From: Corbicula japonica
Lineage: Eukaryota; Mollusca; Bivalvia; Venerida; Cyrenidae
Length of the DNA stretch: 64,000 bases
Reading direction: 5' to 3'
Assembly: GCA_038501625.1 (NCBI GenBank)
Contig: JAZAYU010000008.1
Coordinates: 5,518,938-5,582,937, forward strand
How positions within the stretch are numbered: the stretch's first letter is position 1; the number at the start of each line of letters is the position of its first letter. Of the stretch, positions 9,590-21,945 are shown piece after piece. Under the pieces are notes generated by a model. It did not search any database. It worked only from the letters and a program-made list of their open reading frames with translations, and had not been told where the DNA came from. Made by a program: the position numbers and the translations under genes.

Positions 9590-11851
9590 GTACATGAACT
9601 TGCTAGCCATCATTTTTGCAAAATGATAATCTTTCACTTACTTTTGGAATATATTACAATCAATGACCAGTTCGATAAATTAATAAGCCACTTATTAATT
9701 ATGGATTTTCGCTATAATCCAGATTTTTTCTCGTTATATCGTTTTTTTCTGTAGAGCGGTTCACTTGGCAAGGGTACCGCAGTAAAAGGTAGATCAGATA
9801 TCGATATTGTGCTGATGCTGGAAAAGTACAAAGATGTCGGGAAGCTGATGAGTGATATGCCAACTATTCTGAAAACTCTCCAGGATTACCTAGACAACCA
9901 TACAAAGGCCGTTACCAAGCAACCCACGAGATTCTCTGTACCAGCAGAAGTAACTTGTAGTTCGGGGCACAAGCATGATGTAGACATTCTACCAGCTGTT
10001 GATCTTCTTGAACTAGGTTTTATTGTATTTTACATTATTTGAAAAATAATCACCAAGACAGCGATAAAAGAAACAAATCAAGCTTTTAGTGTCTTTTAAG
10101 AAAAGATTCCCCCGTAAACCTTCATAAACTCTTAAACCCATGCCACCGTCCTGCAACCAAAGAGGTAAGCATAATGATCAACTGTAGATGGGTTAATCAC
10201 CAGGCCTGCAGAGCGCTGTAAAATATCATGCTGGTAACCGTTCTTTTAAAATTTACGGATGGATTTTACGAATAACCGGGAGAAATTAACATTGCCTTTT
10301 ATCTTCTTAAGTTTATAAATTAAATCCCTATAAAAAACTGGATGTGAACGCAAAATAAAGATACATAAGTAACACTCACTTGGCAAAGTTTCGTTGAACG
10401 GCATTTTGCCGTTATTGAGATGTTGATAATTTTCTTTTTATCGATACATGTCCTGGGGAGGAGTGTAGTAAGCCCATAACATGTATCAAATATTGCACGG
10501 AATATGTTAATATTGCATGCCATGTATCAATATAAAATATTTTCTAGGCAACTCGCCAGGTGAAGTATATAGGCAGATGAGAGAACAGACCTCAGATATG
10601 ATACACGAATTCTCCGTGTCCCTTGCCCCACTACAGCTTGAAATAATTGGTCATTTGCCAACTAAAGTTAAGGACCTTATAAAGTTGGTGAAATACTGGA
10701 AGGACACAAAGTTGAAGGTACTAAGACAAAACTAGTTGAAAATGCCAATCCTTAAATAATGACAAACGTCTCGTTTCTTTTTCCAATCTATTTAAAGTTT
10801 GTTTATCCAGCCTTGAACACGAGAACCTCAAACAACTTTTACAGGCTTTACATATTAGGCAGTGGTCAGCATAGGGTTTATACGTTACAAATAAATAAGT
10901 GAAACAAATGATGCTTAAATAATAGTTTTATTGTCACTGAATTTTAAAGTGTATCATTAAACATATTTTCATTTCTCCTCCTGACATAGGTTTCAAGCAT
11001 AAATTTGTATTAAATATTTTAAAGGGACTAGGTCAACCAGAGTTGCCGAGTTTCGCTGAACGATATGCCGGTGATCCGAAATGGCCAAGTTCTTATGCCC
11101 TGGAGCTAGTGGTAACATCAGCATGGGCACAAGCTGGCAGACCTGTTGATTTCAGTATGCCAAAGGCTGTACACGCCGTTCTCACTTCTCTGGTAAATCA
11201 TAGCAGGATGCAAATTACCTTCCCAGGAATCATGAAGTATGGTGCCGACATGATACAGCGCAGGTAGGATAATTTTAAACAACCCAGCTTATTAAGTTTG
11301 GCCTACTTTAGAAGTAAACATTGTAAATAACTGTATTTTATTATGTGAACAACAAGGAATAATTTTCTTTAAAACCTGTTTAACTTTTTAAACTAATGCC
11401 ACCGTCGTGAAAACAAAGAGAACAAATAAATCAACTGTAAGCAGGTTAGTCACCAAACATTCAGCGCGTTGTAGAATTGCTTGTTGGTAGCTGTTCTTTT
11501 TAATTTAAAGGTTGTTTTTACTAGAAACATAAATATATTTATTTTGTCTTTTTGTCTTTAATCAACACAATATATCTCTTTAAAACATGTTCCATATACA
11601 TGTACTAGTATGTAAAACATGGAACACTAGGTTTGCACAACAAGCTGTTGTTGTGTTTAATGGACATTGCTTGACATTTTAGATCACCACCATACATAAT
11701 GGATCCAGCGAACCCATACAACGACATGTATCATGGATTAGTGGATGGGAAACCCTTTGACTGGCCCAGTGTGGCACCTGAAGCTCTAAGATGGTTGAAC
11801 AAACCACTATTTAACGGGGTTGGCGCAACAGAGTTTAACTGGAAAAAATAG
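9038..11851 (+). CDS. Zinc-finger-fused 2'-5' oligoadenylate synthetase (five exons)
   Basis: OAS proteins are template-independent nucleotidyltransferases that, when activated (dsRNA in vertebrates), join ATP into 2'-5' oligoadenylates. Joining five exons gives 463 residues. Residues 4-107 hold four zinc-finger-like units and about 120-184 the first part of the OAS core. GSLGKGTAVKGRSDID at 186-201 is the P-loop-like nucleotidyltransferase motif with catalytic D199 and D201. VDILPA at 260-265 supplies the third aspartate, D261. The C-terminal half has the OAS signatures KYWKD, PSSYALEL and MDPANPYND. All four introns are GT-AG and all frames are open, so the gene looks functional. RNase L, the vertebrate effector, is thought to be absent from invertebrates, so the downstream target is unknown. 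The zinc fingers could sense nucleic acid, but that is inference. The start may shift if an upstream coding exon exists. Confidence 0.9.
9755..10016 (+). CDS. OAS exon 2: catalytic nucleotidyltransferase exon
   Basis: Acceptor TTTTTTCTGTAG ends at 9754 and donor GTTTTA begins at 10017. The exon is 262 bases, phase 0 in and phase 1 out. It encodes residues 185-271 plus the first base of codon 272, including the GS...SDID motif and VDILPAVD, so all three metal-binding aspartates sit on one exon. The preceding intron is only 165 bp. Confidence 0.92.
10100..10250 (+). repeat. Dispersed repeat in OAS intron 2
   Basis: The block with ATGCCACCGTC, GATCAACTGTAG, GAGCGCTGTA and TGGTAACCGTTCTTTT is repeated in diverged form at 11390-11515 (intron 4) and 38505-38600. 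It is a short interspersed element fragment, with no coding role. Confidence 0.65.
10548..10717 (+). CDS. OAS exon 3
   Basis: Acceptor TTTTCTAG ends at 10547 and donor GTACTA begins at 10718. The 170 bases complete the split Gly codon and return to phase 0. The exon encodes the helical segment with LIKLVKYWKD, equivalent to the LIRLVKHW region of vertebrate OAS. Confidence 0.88.
11025..11263 (+). CDS. OAS exon 4
   Basis: The exon encodes the segment with PSSYALELVV and AWAQAG, matching the PPQYALELLTVYAWE region of OAS. The donor GTAGGA at 11264 is clear. The acceptor is less certain. I chose AAAG ending at 11024 because it is the one that keeps phase 0 with exon 3, but its pyrimidine tract is weak. 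Confidence 0.8.
11390..11515 (+). repeat. Dispersed repeat in OAS intron 4
   Basis: Second copy of the family in intron 2, with AATGCCACCGTCGTG, ATCAACTGTAAGCAGG and TTGGTAGCTGTTCTTTT. The two intronic copies have the same orientation and each begins about 100 bp into its intron. Confidence 0.6.
11683..11851 (+). CDS. OAS exon 5, C-terminus and stop
   Basis: Acceptor TTGACATTTTAG ends at 11682. The exon completes a split Arg codon and encodes MDPANPYND (OAS family: ILDPADPTNN) and a short tail ending NWKK, with TAG at 11849-11851. No nearby AATAAA signal is obvious downstream. Confidence 0.88.
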
Positions 11852-12954
11852 ATAAGACAAAGATACAAAATGTTCATAATGTCACGTGATTGAGAGGCAA
11901 TTGAACAAAATCAAATTTATTTAACCGTTTTAGAATCCATTGTATTTTTAAAATTACTCTATCTCGTATCTGACTTCCACGGAGGGCACTTTACGATCGT
12001 TCTTATTCCGACTGACCGCATGTTTGTTCAAACACCATCTTCGTCTATGATCTGAAACTTTTGTTTCTATTTAAAGATTGTTGAAATAACATGCAAAATT
12101 AAAAACAAAAAACTACATGCATCAAGCATTACAGTCAATCTAGACTTTAAGTTAAACAATTTGGTCAGATGTTTTTTTGCTGGTTAATAAGTTTGAAACT
12201 GCCTTACTGACCTTAAAGAAAGTCAGACAAAAATCATCAAAAATGAATCATAGCTTAACTCTACCAACACATTACAAGGTAGCATAAAAATATATGCGAA
12301 TGTTCGACCGTTTTAAAAGTTTACGTATCGGTACACTTTGTTGCAAATGGCAACCTACATTTTGAAGTCACATTATATTGTCTTCACAAAGACAAAATAT
12401 TATGAAGAGATTTTATTGTAAACGACTTTTGCGCTGTTATTGTTATTCTCTTCTTCTGCGGTGAGCGCTTATTTGAACGGCTGGTGTTACACAGATTTAT
12501 TGTTGTTGTACACAGAGTTGTTGTTCTACACAAAGTCTTTTAAGGTTTCTAAGCTTTTATTTGCGGTTTATAAAATAAATCCACAATACCAATTATCAAA
12601 GTACAAGTTTTGTTTCACAAAGTAATGTCTTAAGATTTCTAGCTCAATTTCCCTTTTTAAATTTAAAGTTCACAAAGTCCTTTTAACAGTTCACAAAGTA
12701 TTCACAAAGTATTATTTAACTTAGTCACAAAGTTTCAGTTAATTCATTCACAAAGTTTTTTTTTGTTCCTTGGTTCACAAAGTATTTGTTGTTGTTATCC
12801 TAGAAAATCTCAGTTTATATACCTTTTTTCAAAAATTGACATTTACAACTTAACAATTGAGATTTTGACAAATTAAAACAAGTAAGACCTAAAGCACATT
12901 TAAACAAAAGGTGATAAAAGCTTCAGATTGATAACGGGTGACAGTTAGAAGTCA
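11852..12954. other. Gene-free stretch with TTCACAAAGT motif cluster
   Basis: No exon is supported. Within about 12530-12785 the decamer TTCACAAAGT or a one-base variant occurs at least eight times, separated by irregular 5-40 bp AT-rich spacers. Some copies are immediately adjacent. The irregular spacing separates it from an ordinary minisatellite. Confidence 0.55.
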
Positions 12955-13055
12955 GATATATATGTATGTATTTGTTACATTGTGTTATATTGCCCTTATT
13001 GTGTAATCATGCACTTGGACGAAATAAACGATATGTTCTGTTCTGTTCTGTTCTT
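12955..13055 (+). mobile_element. 3' end of a non-LTR retrotransposon with (TTCTG)n tail
   Basis: TGCACTTGGACGAAATAAAC is followed by a short TTCTG pentamer run at about 13036-13053. An AATAAA-like end followed by a short simple repeat is typical of non-LTR retrotransposon 3' termini. No coding part remains upstream, so this is a 5'-truncated copy. Family not identified. Confidence 0.4.
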
Positions 13056-13215
13056 CCTCACAATTCAAAGGAAATAAAATAATTATTAATCAGATATTAA
13101 TCATCAAGTCCGGCTTCAGGTTCTCAATTTACTTTACTTAAAATTAAGAAAGAGTAATATGTATTTTCCCTTTTCAACAATAATTTACAAAATTAGTATT
13201 TTTACAATAAATTGA

Positions 13216-14390
13216 CAGGCGCGTAGGAGCAGGGCCGCAGGAGCCGCGGCCGCGGCCCCAATATTTCGGCAAGTCACAGCCCCGGCAGCCAAGACTTCAA
13301 ATAGGGTTCTTCTGCGATTATGCAATGCCATAAACAGTAAAATTTTGCCATAAGATCGTCGTTTTCACCTTTAAGTCGTTTTCGGATTTGCTAATACAGT
13401 CAAGTGTCAACGTCAAGGAAACGGTGATGTGTCGCGTGATTGCCTCAGGGTTTTAAACGAACGGCCGAGTAAGGAGCTAATCCCAGTTAAATGTATCAAA
13501 ATAAGTAGCGTGAAACAATGTCGTATTATAAGACGCTTGGTCTAATTTATACGACATTGTTTCACGCTACTTATTTTGATACATTAGTATGTAATGTCAC
13601 CATACCATTCTAATACTAAGACGCAGGTTCAAGAAAGCGCTAAAAATTGTATAATATTGTATTTATTAAAATAAACTTCATTTCCTAAGGAATATTCAGA
13701 AAATATGGATACGACACTATTACTGATGGCATCTTTATATACATACCAGCGTTCCCCCTCACATATGTGAAATTCGGTATCTGCCCCTTTCATTTCATAA
13801 TTTTGTTGTTTGGCGTACATTTGCACCACTTTCAAAATGACAAGCATAAATCATATGTAAAATATAACAATTAAGAGGCGCTCATAAATTTGTGATTTTG
13901 AGATTAAGTATATAATTCTAGTACTTTTAATCTAAATTTATAGCTCTATATCTGCGATTTTTGTTTGTAGAATAAAACCACGAAGGAGATACTGAGGTTC
14001 AAGAGCTTTTCAAGTGTTCATGCTTATTTAGTGTCAGCTTTATACAAGTACAACAGGAAAACAGCAAAAAGACTATTTATACAAAGAGACAGTATATTAT
14101 ATAAAAACACATATCATATAATCTTTGTATAACTATTACTTTTGCATATGAAGATCTATGTATTATTGAAAGAATAGACGTCTAATTTACGAGCCGCGAT
14201 CTTATTGTTGATTGCAGTAGTTCAGCACTCGAATATGATTATTTAAACGTTATATATACACCATTGGCTACATATAATTGTTTTATAAAATAAAAAACTT
14301 ATTATATCGACATATCAATGATAATATTATGATATATTAAAATCATCTCTTCCGCGGCCCCAATATTCAAATCGCTCCTACGCGCCTGAT
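13216..14390. mobile_element. Non-autonomous DNA transposon with 15-bp TIRs and 5-bp TSD
   Basis: The ends are CAGGCGCGTAGGAGC (13216-13230) and its exact reverse complement (14376-14390), flanked on both sides by ATTGA (13211-13215 and 14391-14395). Both ends also carry CCGCGGCCCCAATATT in direct orientation just inside the TIR. No transposase frame is visible. The 1175-bp interior contains a perfect palindrome at 13491-13584. The superfamily is uncertain. Confidence 0.8.
13491..13584. repeat. Perfect 36-bp inverted repeat with 22-nt loop
   Basis: The arms at 13491-13526 and 13549-13584 are exact reverse complements. They begin ATGTATCAAAATAAG and end CTTATTTTGATACAT. This is a nested insertion or an internal hairpin of the surrounding transposon. 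Confidence 0.92.
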
Positions 14391-16406
<2,016 letters not shown>

Positions 16407-16664
16407 AATCTAAAATAGGGAATTTCTGAAAAAAAATCAGAAACTTAAAGCAGAAAAATAGTGTTTTAAGATGCAAGGAAATTTGTATGTGTAATCTAAA
16501 ATAGGGAATTTCTGAAAAAAAAATCAGAAACTTAAAGCAGAAAAAAAAGTGTTTTAAGATGCAAGGAAATTTATAATGTGTAATCTAAAATAGGGAATTT
16601 CTGAGAAAAAAAATCAGAAACTTAAAGCAGAAAAATGTGTTTTAAGATGCAAGGAAATTTGTAT
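16407..16664 (+). repeat. Three tandem copies of about 87 bp
   Basis: CTAAAATAGGGAATTTCTG starts at about 16410, 16497 and 16585. Units share AATCAGAAACTTAAAGCAG and TGTTTTAAGATGCAAGG. Copies are nearly identical apart from A-run length, so the expansion is recent. Confidence 0.93.
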
Positions 16665-16913
16665 ACGGTCTTCACAGACAGCTGAAAAAACTTAAAGTTA
16701 AAAGATGGGAGAGACTGGGACTGCTTCATTAAACATATAAAACGACTGTTTATGTTATTTGTACTTTTGTCCACCGTTTGTAGATAAGGCAACAAATTTA
16801 TTCCAAATGTAAGTATTGTTTTCTACAGATGCTGATTTTTTGGGCATTTAGCTTCAGAACATAATAATATGAAGACATTCTGTTTTCTAAAACCCTCAAT
16901 ATTTGGTCTTATT

Positions 16914-18640
16914 TTACCAATTATTTAATTTATAAACATATTGTTTAGCACAAATGAAAATATTGTTTATCGCAATTGAATGAAAAGCATTTTCCAACAT
17001 TATGTTTGTTTTTGTAAACTCAAATTGTACAGATGGAAACTTTGTAGTTAACCATATTTTTCTACCGAAAAAGTCTTCAAAAATTTCACAGTCCAAGAGC
17101 AGGTGAACAAGAGTCACTAGGTGCAGGTTACAGAAAGAGCATTAGTTATTTAAAAAACAAACAAACAAACCATTTAGTGTCACAGATTATTGGTGTCAAG
17201 TAACCTGTGATTAATCCTATATTGAAATCATTGTAAGATTGGATCCTTAGTGATTCTTGATGGAAGTCTAGTTTACAAAATTTATGTTCAAATCAATATC
17301 CCATTTATTTGAGGAGTTTAGTAGAGTTTTACCATTGTTTCATAGAATGTCCTACACAATTTTTCATTTGCAAAATTATTATTGAAATCGTAGGGAACAT
17401 TGAGCATTGTTTTGTTAACAGTTTATTGGAACCTATCAATACTGCTGATGTTTCGTCAACGTTTCATTGAAGCCGCGAAATTTTAAAACTTGTAAAGCAT
17501 AAATAAGTGACTTTTCAGTACCATCTAGTAGTAATGTAGTGCCGTCTGCATATTGAGATATTACAAATTCTGTGTCATTAACGCTTGTGTCCGAAATGTA
17601 TCGATTCATCTTAATTACTAATGCAAGAATCTCTGCGCAAATAATAAAACTATAAGGGGACAAGAGGTCTCCTTGATAGCGACCGCGTTGTATTAGGAAA
17701 TAATTAGATAAATGTCCATTAATGAGATCACAAAACTATATTTTTATAAAATAAGTATATCCTTGTCTTAATATCTTCTAAAATTTAAAGAAATGTAGAA
17801 CTCTGTGCATAAACGACCAAAAAATTGAGTCGAAGGCAGTGGAAGAATCCATAAATAGAAGCATACTGGTACATTGTGTTGTTCTGTGTAGAACATAAAA
17901 TCGTATACAAGTCCGACATTATCTCCTATAATGCGCCCTGATAAAAATCCACTTTGATTATCACTTATTATATCTGGTAAAAATGTTTGAATTCTATATG
18001 CATTACTAGCGGAAGCGTTGTTATAAGATACATTCAACAGAGATGTGGGACGCCATTTTTTATTTTTGTTTGTCCTTATCTCCTTTTGGAATGCAGGTTA
18101 TGACACCTTGTTTGTGGGTTATAGATAATGCTTTAGTTTCAAAGGCATAATTAATAGAACGTGTAAGGCAGTGTCCAAGATCAACACAAACACTTTGTAT
18201 AATACTGGAGTGAAACCACTATTTTCAAGTGAAGAATCATTGCAACATCTTTTTTTTAAACTAGACAGAAATTCAGCATGAGACAGTTTTCACTCAAAAG
18301 AGAGTTAAGTATGTTCTGAAAATTTCTTAACCTGCATATTCTGTAATAAGGCTGACAAATTTACGTTTTCTACATTTCTGAGTGAGTATATTGCTTTAAA
18401 GTGTTCAGCTGCTTCTTTGAGGATATCATTTTGTGTTATTAAAATCTGTCCTGTTTTAGAATATAAGTTATGTTTAGATATAAAAATTGTTAAAAAGGGA
18501 ATTTTGAAAGCTACAGAACACGATAAATATGAAAATATTGCAGGCTCGGTTTGATTGAGCCTGTCCATGGGTAGTAAAATTTCTGTTTTCTTAAGTACAA
18601 ACATATTTGGTTGTTTTTCCCCTTCTGATATCCATTTTGC
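16914..18640 (-). pseudogene. Decayed L1-like LINE reverse transcriptase
   Basis: Broken frames on the minus strand read in order through a LINE ORF2. 18305-18604 is the linker before the RT (QNDILKEAAEHFK). About 18160-18290 has a degenerate N.SL.NSGFTPVLYKVF, matching the SPG..G/FYK.FW motif. 17768-18037 contains DNQSGFLSGRIIGDN (RT motif 2). 17436-17663 contains ISQYADGTTLLLDG, where the catalytic YADD has become YADG. 16914-17117 has a C-terminal TLVHLLLDCEIFE like the zf-RVT region. The Asp loss, multiple frame breaks and a missing segment make it non-functional. A fragment of the dispersed repeat seen at 1-435 lies at 18480-18560. Confidence 0.85.
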
Positions 18641-18904
18641 TCTTGATCTTATAAAAGATCCCTTTAGTTTCTTTCTGATAAAAATCTAAAAGTTATTTAT
18701 TCTTTTTATTTTGTAATTCAGTATAATTGAGAACCAATATTTCTTAAGATTATGTTTCTTGTTCTTTTTTGTCTTCTTGTCTTTTTTGAAAGTAGCATTT
18801 GATAATTAATAATCATTAAGGTTTCAAAAAATCATGTATTGTAAATTTTATATCTTTATCAGAGATTGTTATATTTGGTACATTAAAATCGTGTTTGAAC
18901 TTGT

Positions 18905-19347
18905 TTTGAGCATAGAAACTTGAACGTGAACGGGTTAGTAGATGGGGTACGAGAACGCAGTCGTGGTTTAACTGTACAACATTACGTAGACCAGGTGTTG
19001 CAGCCGATTATTCTCCCATTCCTTACTACCCATCCAGGTACTGTTCTAAAGCAGGACAACGTCCGGCCCCATTCTGCAAGGCTGACTCAAAACTTTCTGG
19101 CGACCAACAATGTCCAAACGTTGCATTGCCGGCTTTATCGCCGGATATGAACCCATTTGAACACGTTTGGGACTCCATTAAACGGAAGATTAGAGCACGG
19201 AACGTGCACAACGTCAATCAATTACGGGACGCCATTGCTCAGGAATGGGACCATCATCCTGCTAGATTCCTGAACAGACTCGTAGCGTCAATGCGTAAAA
19301 GGTGCACTGAACTCATTCGGTTAAATGGGGGTCATACAAACTATTGA
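18905..19347 (+). pseudogene. 5'-truncated, frameshifted Tc1-like transposase
   Basis: The C-terminal half of a Tc1/mariner DDE transposase. The first frame (to about 19125) carries VLKQDNVRPHSAR with the second catalytic Asp. A one-base loss near 19125 shifts the frame, and the second frame carries LSPDMNPFEHVWD with the third acidic residue, ending TAA at 19347. The N-terminal DNA-binding domains and the first Asp are absent. About 140 residues remain of a normal length near 340. No flanking TIRs were found. Confidence 0.9.
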
Positions 19348-20044
19348 AAAAGCGGTTTAATTTAAGATACAATCAATGCAACCATTTGTGTCTTGTTAAT
19401 CCAAATATGACAATTTTCAACACATTATTCTACCGGCAGTTCTGGCTTAAATTCCAAAATTCTTTGTTCATTAAATGCATGTAAATTTCCTCTTTCCATC
19501 GATACCAAATTTATGAGTTTGCGATAAAAAACAATAAAGATATCTTAGTTTTTGTAGACCGGACAAGATTTCTGTCCACGAATATACATTACGCTCGGCC
19601 TTCGGTCTCGAGTGATAATGTTTGCTTGATACGATCCTACAGACTGCACACTGTTTTAATATTCCATTCAATACCATTTGGAATTCCTAAAGCAGCACAA
19701 GATAAGTAGAATATTACGTGCTTTTTTGAGAAACAACACAGACAAAACGTGATCACCATAGCTCACCCTGAATCTGCTGTTCAGGTGAGCTGAGCAGCAG
19801 GAAGAGTTCAGACATGTTGTAGCATATTATGTACGTTTAATGAGCAATTACTCAGGTTTGGTTTGTCTATGTACAGATTAATTTAACATTATATTCAATT
19901 AAAAATTGTCATAAAAGAACAAATATTTGTGTTTGTGATACATTAATCACACTTATTCATTGCTTGAAAATACAAAAGAAGCAAACATAACTTTTACATA
20001 TGTTCCTTGTTATAAAACTTCTCAACCTTGTACAAAAGTGCATA
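19348..20044. other. No gene seen; short hairpin repeat
   Basis: No exon visible. At about 19759-19791, AGCTCACC-CTGAA and TTCAG-GTGAGCT form a hairpin around TCTGCTG. This GTGAGCT-ended hairpin resembles common bivalve repeat termini, which is inference. Confidence 0.4.
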
Positions 20045-20049
20045 AAAAA

Positions 20050-20130
20050 GTGAAATATGCATATCAGGAATCGCCACACTCACAAAACACTGTCTCCCCA
20101 CGCAGCGGAAAAGAAATAAAGCAAGGTTAT
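20050..20130 (+). repeat. Fragment of 300-bp dispersed repeat family
   Basis: Contains ATGCATATCAGGAATCGCCA and CTCCCCACGCAGC, matching the start of the copies at 43375-43605 and, inverted, 21655-21945. Confidence 0.7.
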
Positions 20131-20721
20131 ATTTTTGGTGTTATATTTCTGCAAGAGACTATCATACACTTATCTCACATATATTCAAAGATTTCGCGAA
20201 AATGACTTGAATTTTAGCCATAAAATCTGCACTGATTGCTTATAGATTCATTATGTTATTTCTTACCGACCAGCCAACAGTGTAGACATGCTCATTCACG
20301 CCCTCTGATCGGGAGCTACACTGGCACCCTTGAGATTCAAGGCGTAGCTATTGAGTAACAGATTAACAAAATGTATGGAATGAGTGGAATAGTGGACAGT
20401 GAAGATCATGATCAAAAAGCATAGATGCTTAAGAAGATCTCTATCAACATTAGTTGCAGGTGTGCTCAGAAATCAAAAGGTTGCAAAAAGATTGTCTGTA
20501 TTTAAGAAAAAGCCTAAAACTGATAACCCTTCACAATATACACAAAACCCCTCATTAAGACCATTCCCGAAATTAAGACGACCTCCCAAAGACCACTATT
20601 CTAATGTCACAGTTTTGCACTATTTTCTACCCCGATAGAAAGAACACACCACTGTTGATACCACTTTTACCCAGCTCCGATGATGGTCTTAATAGCGGGG
20701 TTTCACTGTAAACTCGTTTTA

Positions 20722-20890
20722 TCGCATGTGCGAACAGTGAAGCTCCAAATCAGCTGGCACATCAGTCCTGTCCTGTCAAATTTGGAACTTCACTGGCCGC
20801 TTTTTGGTCATATATAACGCAATAATTCATAAAGCGATAAGTGTAACTTCTGATCAGACGGCACGGATATCTAGTTATTTTAGAACATTT
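20722..20890 (+). mobile_element. Truncated copy of two-hairpin MITE
   Basis: Shares GCGAACAGTG, CAGCTGGCACATC, GCTTTTTGGTCAT and CTGATCAGACGGCACGGAT with the complete element at 45684-45917. It is diverged, and the right half is cut short. Confidence 0.6.
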
Positions 20891-21654
20891 TCGGGAAAAA
20901 TTTGAAATAAGTGAAATAATAATCTGGTAACTTATGCAGAAATATGCCACCCTACATACCGAAACATGTTTAGTAAGCTTAGATAATATTCAATGTACAT
21001 TTTGGCAAATAATGCAAATGTAATAACAAATAAAACACATTATAATTTAATTATAAATGATAAATTATTCACATGATTCGTCACATTAGAGAAAATACAG
21101 TATATGTACTGTTGCAATAAAGATGATTAATAAGTTTTTGCTGTACGTCGCAGATTTCTTTCTCGTTTATCTACGATTATCTTAATGCAGCATTTGAAGT
21201 CACAAAGGGGAAATGACAGCGCGTAAATAGCAGTACCTCGTATATTATGCACAGGCGCTTGACCAGCCGTCCCTGCCCCTGCCAATCCTTACTCATAACG
21301 CCCTTGTTGTCTTGTTAAAATGGTGTCAAGTCACTGGTATTACTCTATTCGATCTAAATATGCAAATCTTAACAGTCAAAACCGTTGTTCTTGAAAAGAG
21401 CATATTCTAAATCATAAACACAGAACATTATTTTTTCAGAACTACGCATTATTTTTTCAGAACTACGATTCTGAATAAACGGAAATTATCAGTTTCTTGA
21501 CACCATGTTTACAAGAAATCCAGGAGCTCTGGTCTCGGTAAGATCATTGAGTACCCCTTTCGGCTTTGCAATGCTCTTAGCTTCTTATGTTTTATATGTT
21601 TGTGTGCTTTTGCATGCAACATTGTTAAGCAGATAAGTGGGTTGGAGTCTTTTC

Positions 21655-21945
21655 ACCAAGACAACTTGTACTTGTTTTGTGATATGAGAACCTGTTGGGG
21701 CAAGTGTGAGGTTGGTGCACCCTAGAACCTGGTTTAAACCCCCAGTGGCAATTTGATTTGCCACTGACCGTTCCAAGGCGGTAACCCCTCGGGTTCTCAT
21801 TTTTGTTTATTGTTAGTGGTGTCTTTATTGAAACTGATTATTTTATTAACCATGCTCTCTCCCCCTCTCTTCTTCTTGACTGTGTGGGGAGGCTGTTTTT
21901 TCTGAATGTGGCGATTCCTGATATGCATATTTCACCTTTTTTTGA
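21655..21945 (-). repeat. 300-bp dispersed repeat, longest copy
   Basis: On the minus strand it begins ATGCATATCAGGAATCGCCA, then AGCCTCCCCACACAG, ATGAGAACCCGAGGGGTTA, CGGTCAGTGGCAAA and CCCCAACAGGTTCTCATAT. Related copies are at 43375-43605 (+), 37060-37190 (+, right part) and 20050-20130 (+, left part). The GGTCAGTGGCAAAT...GCCACTGGG stretch can fold. It has no coding potential and its family is not known to me. Confidence 0.75.
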
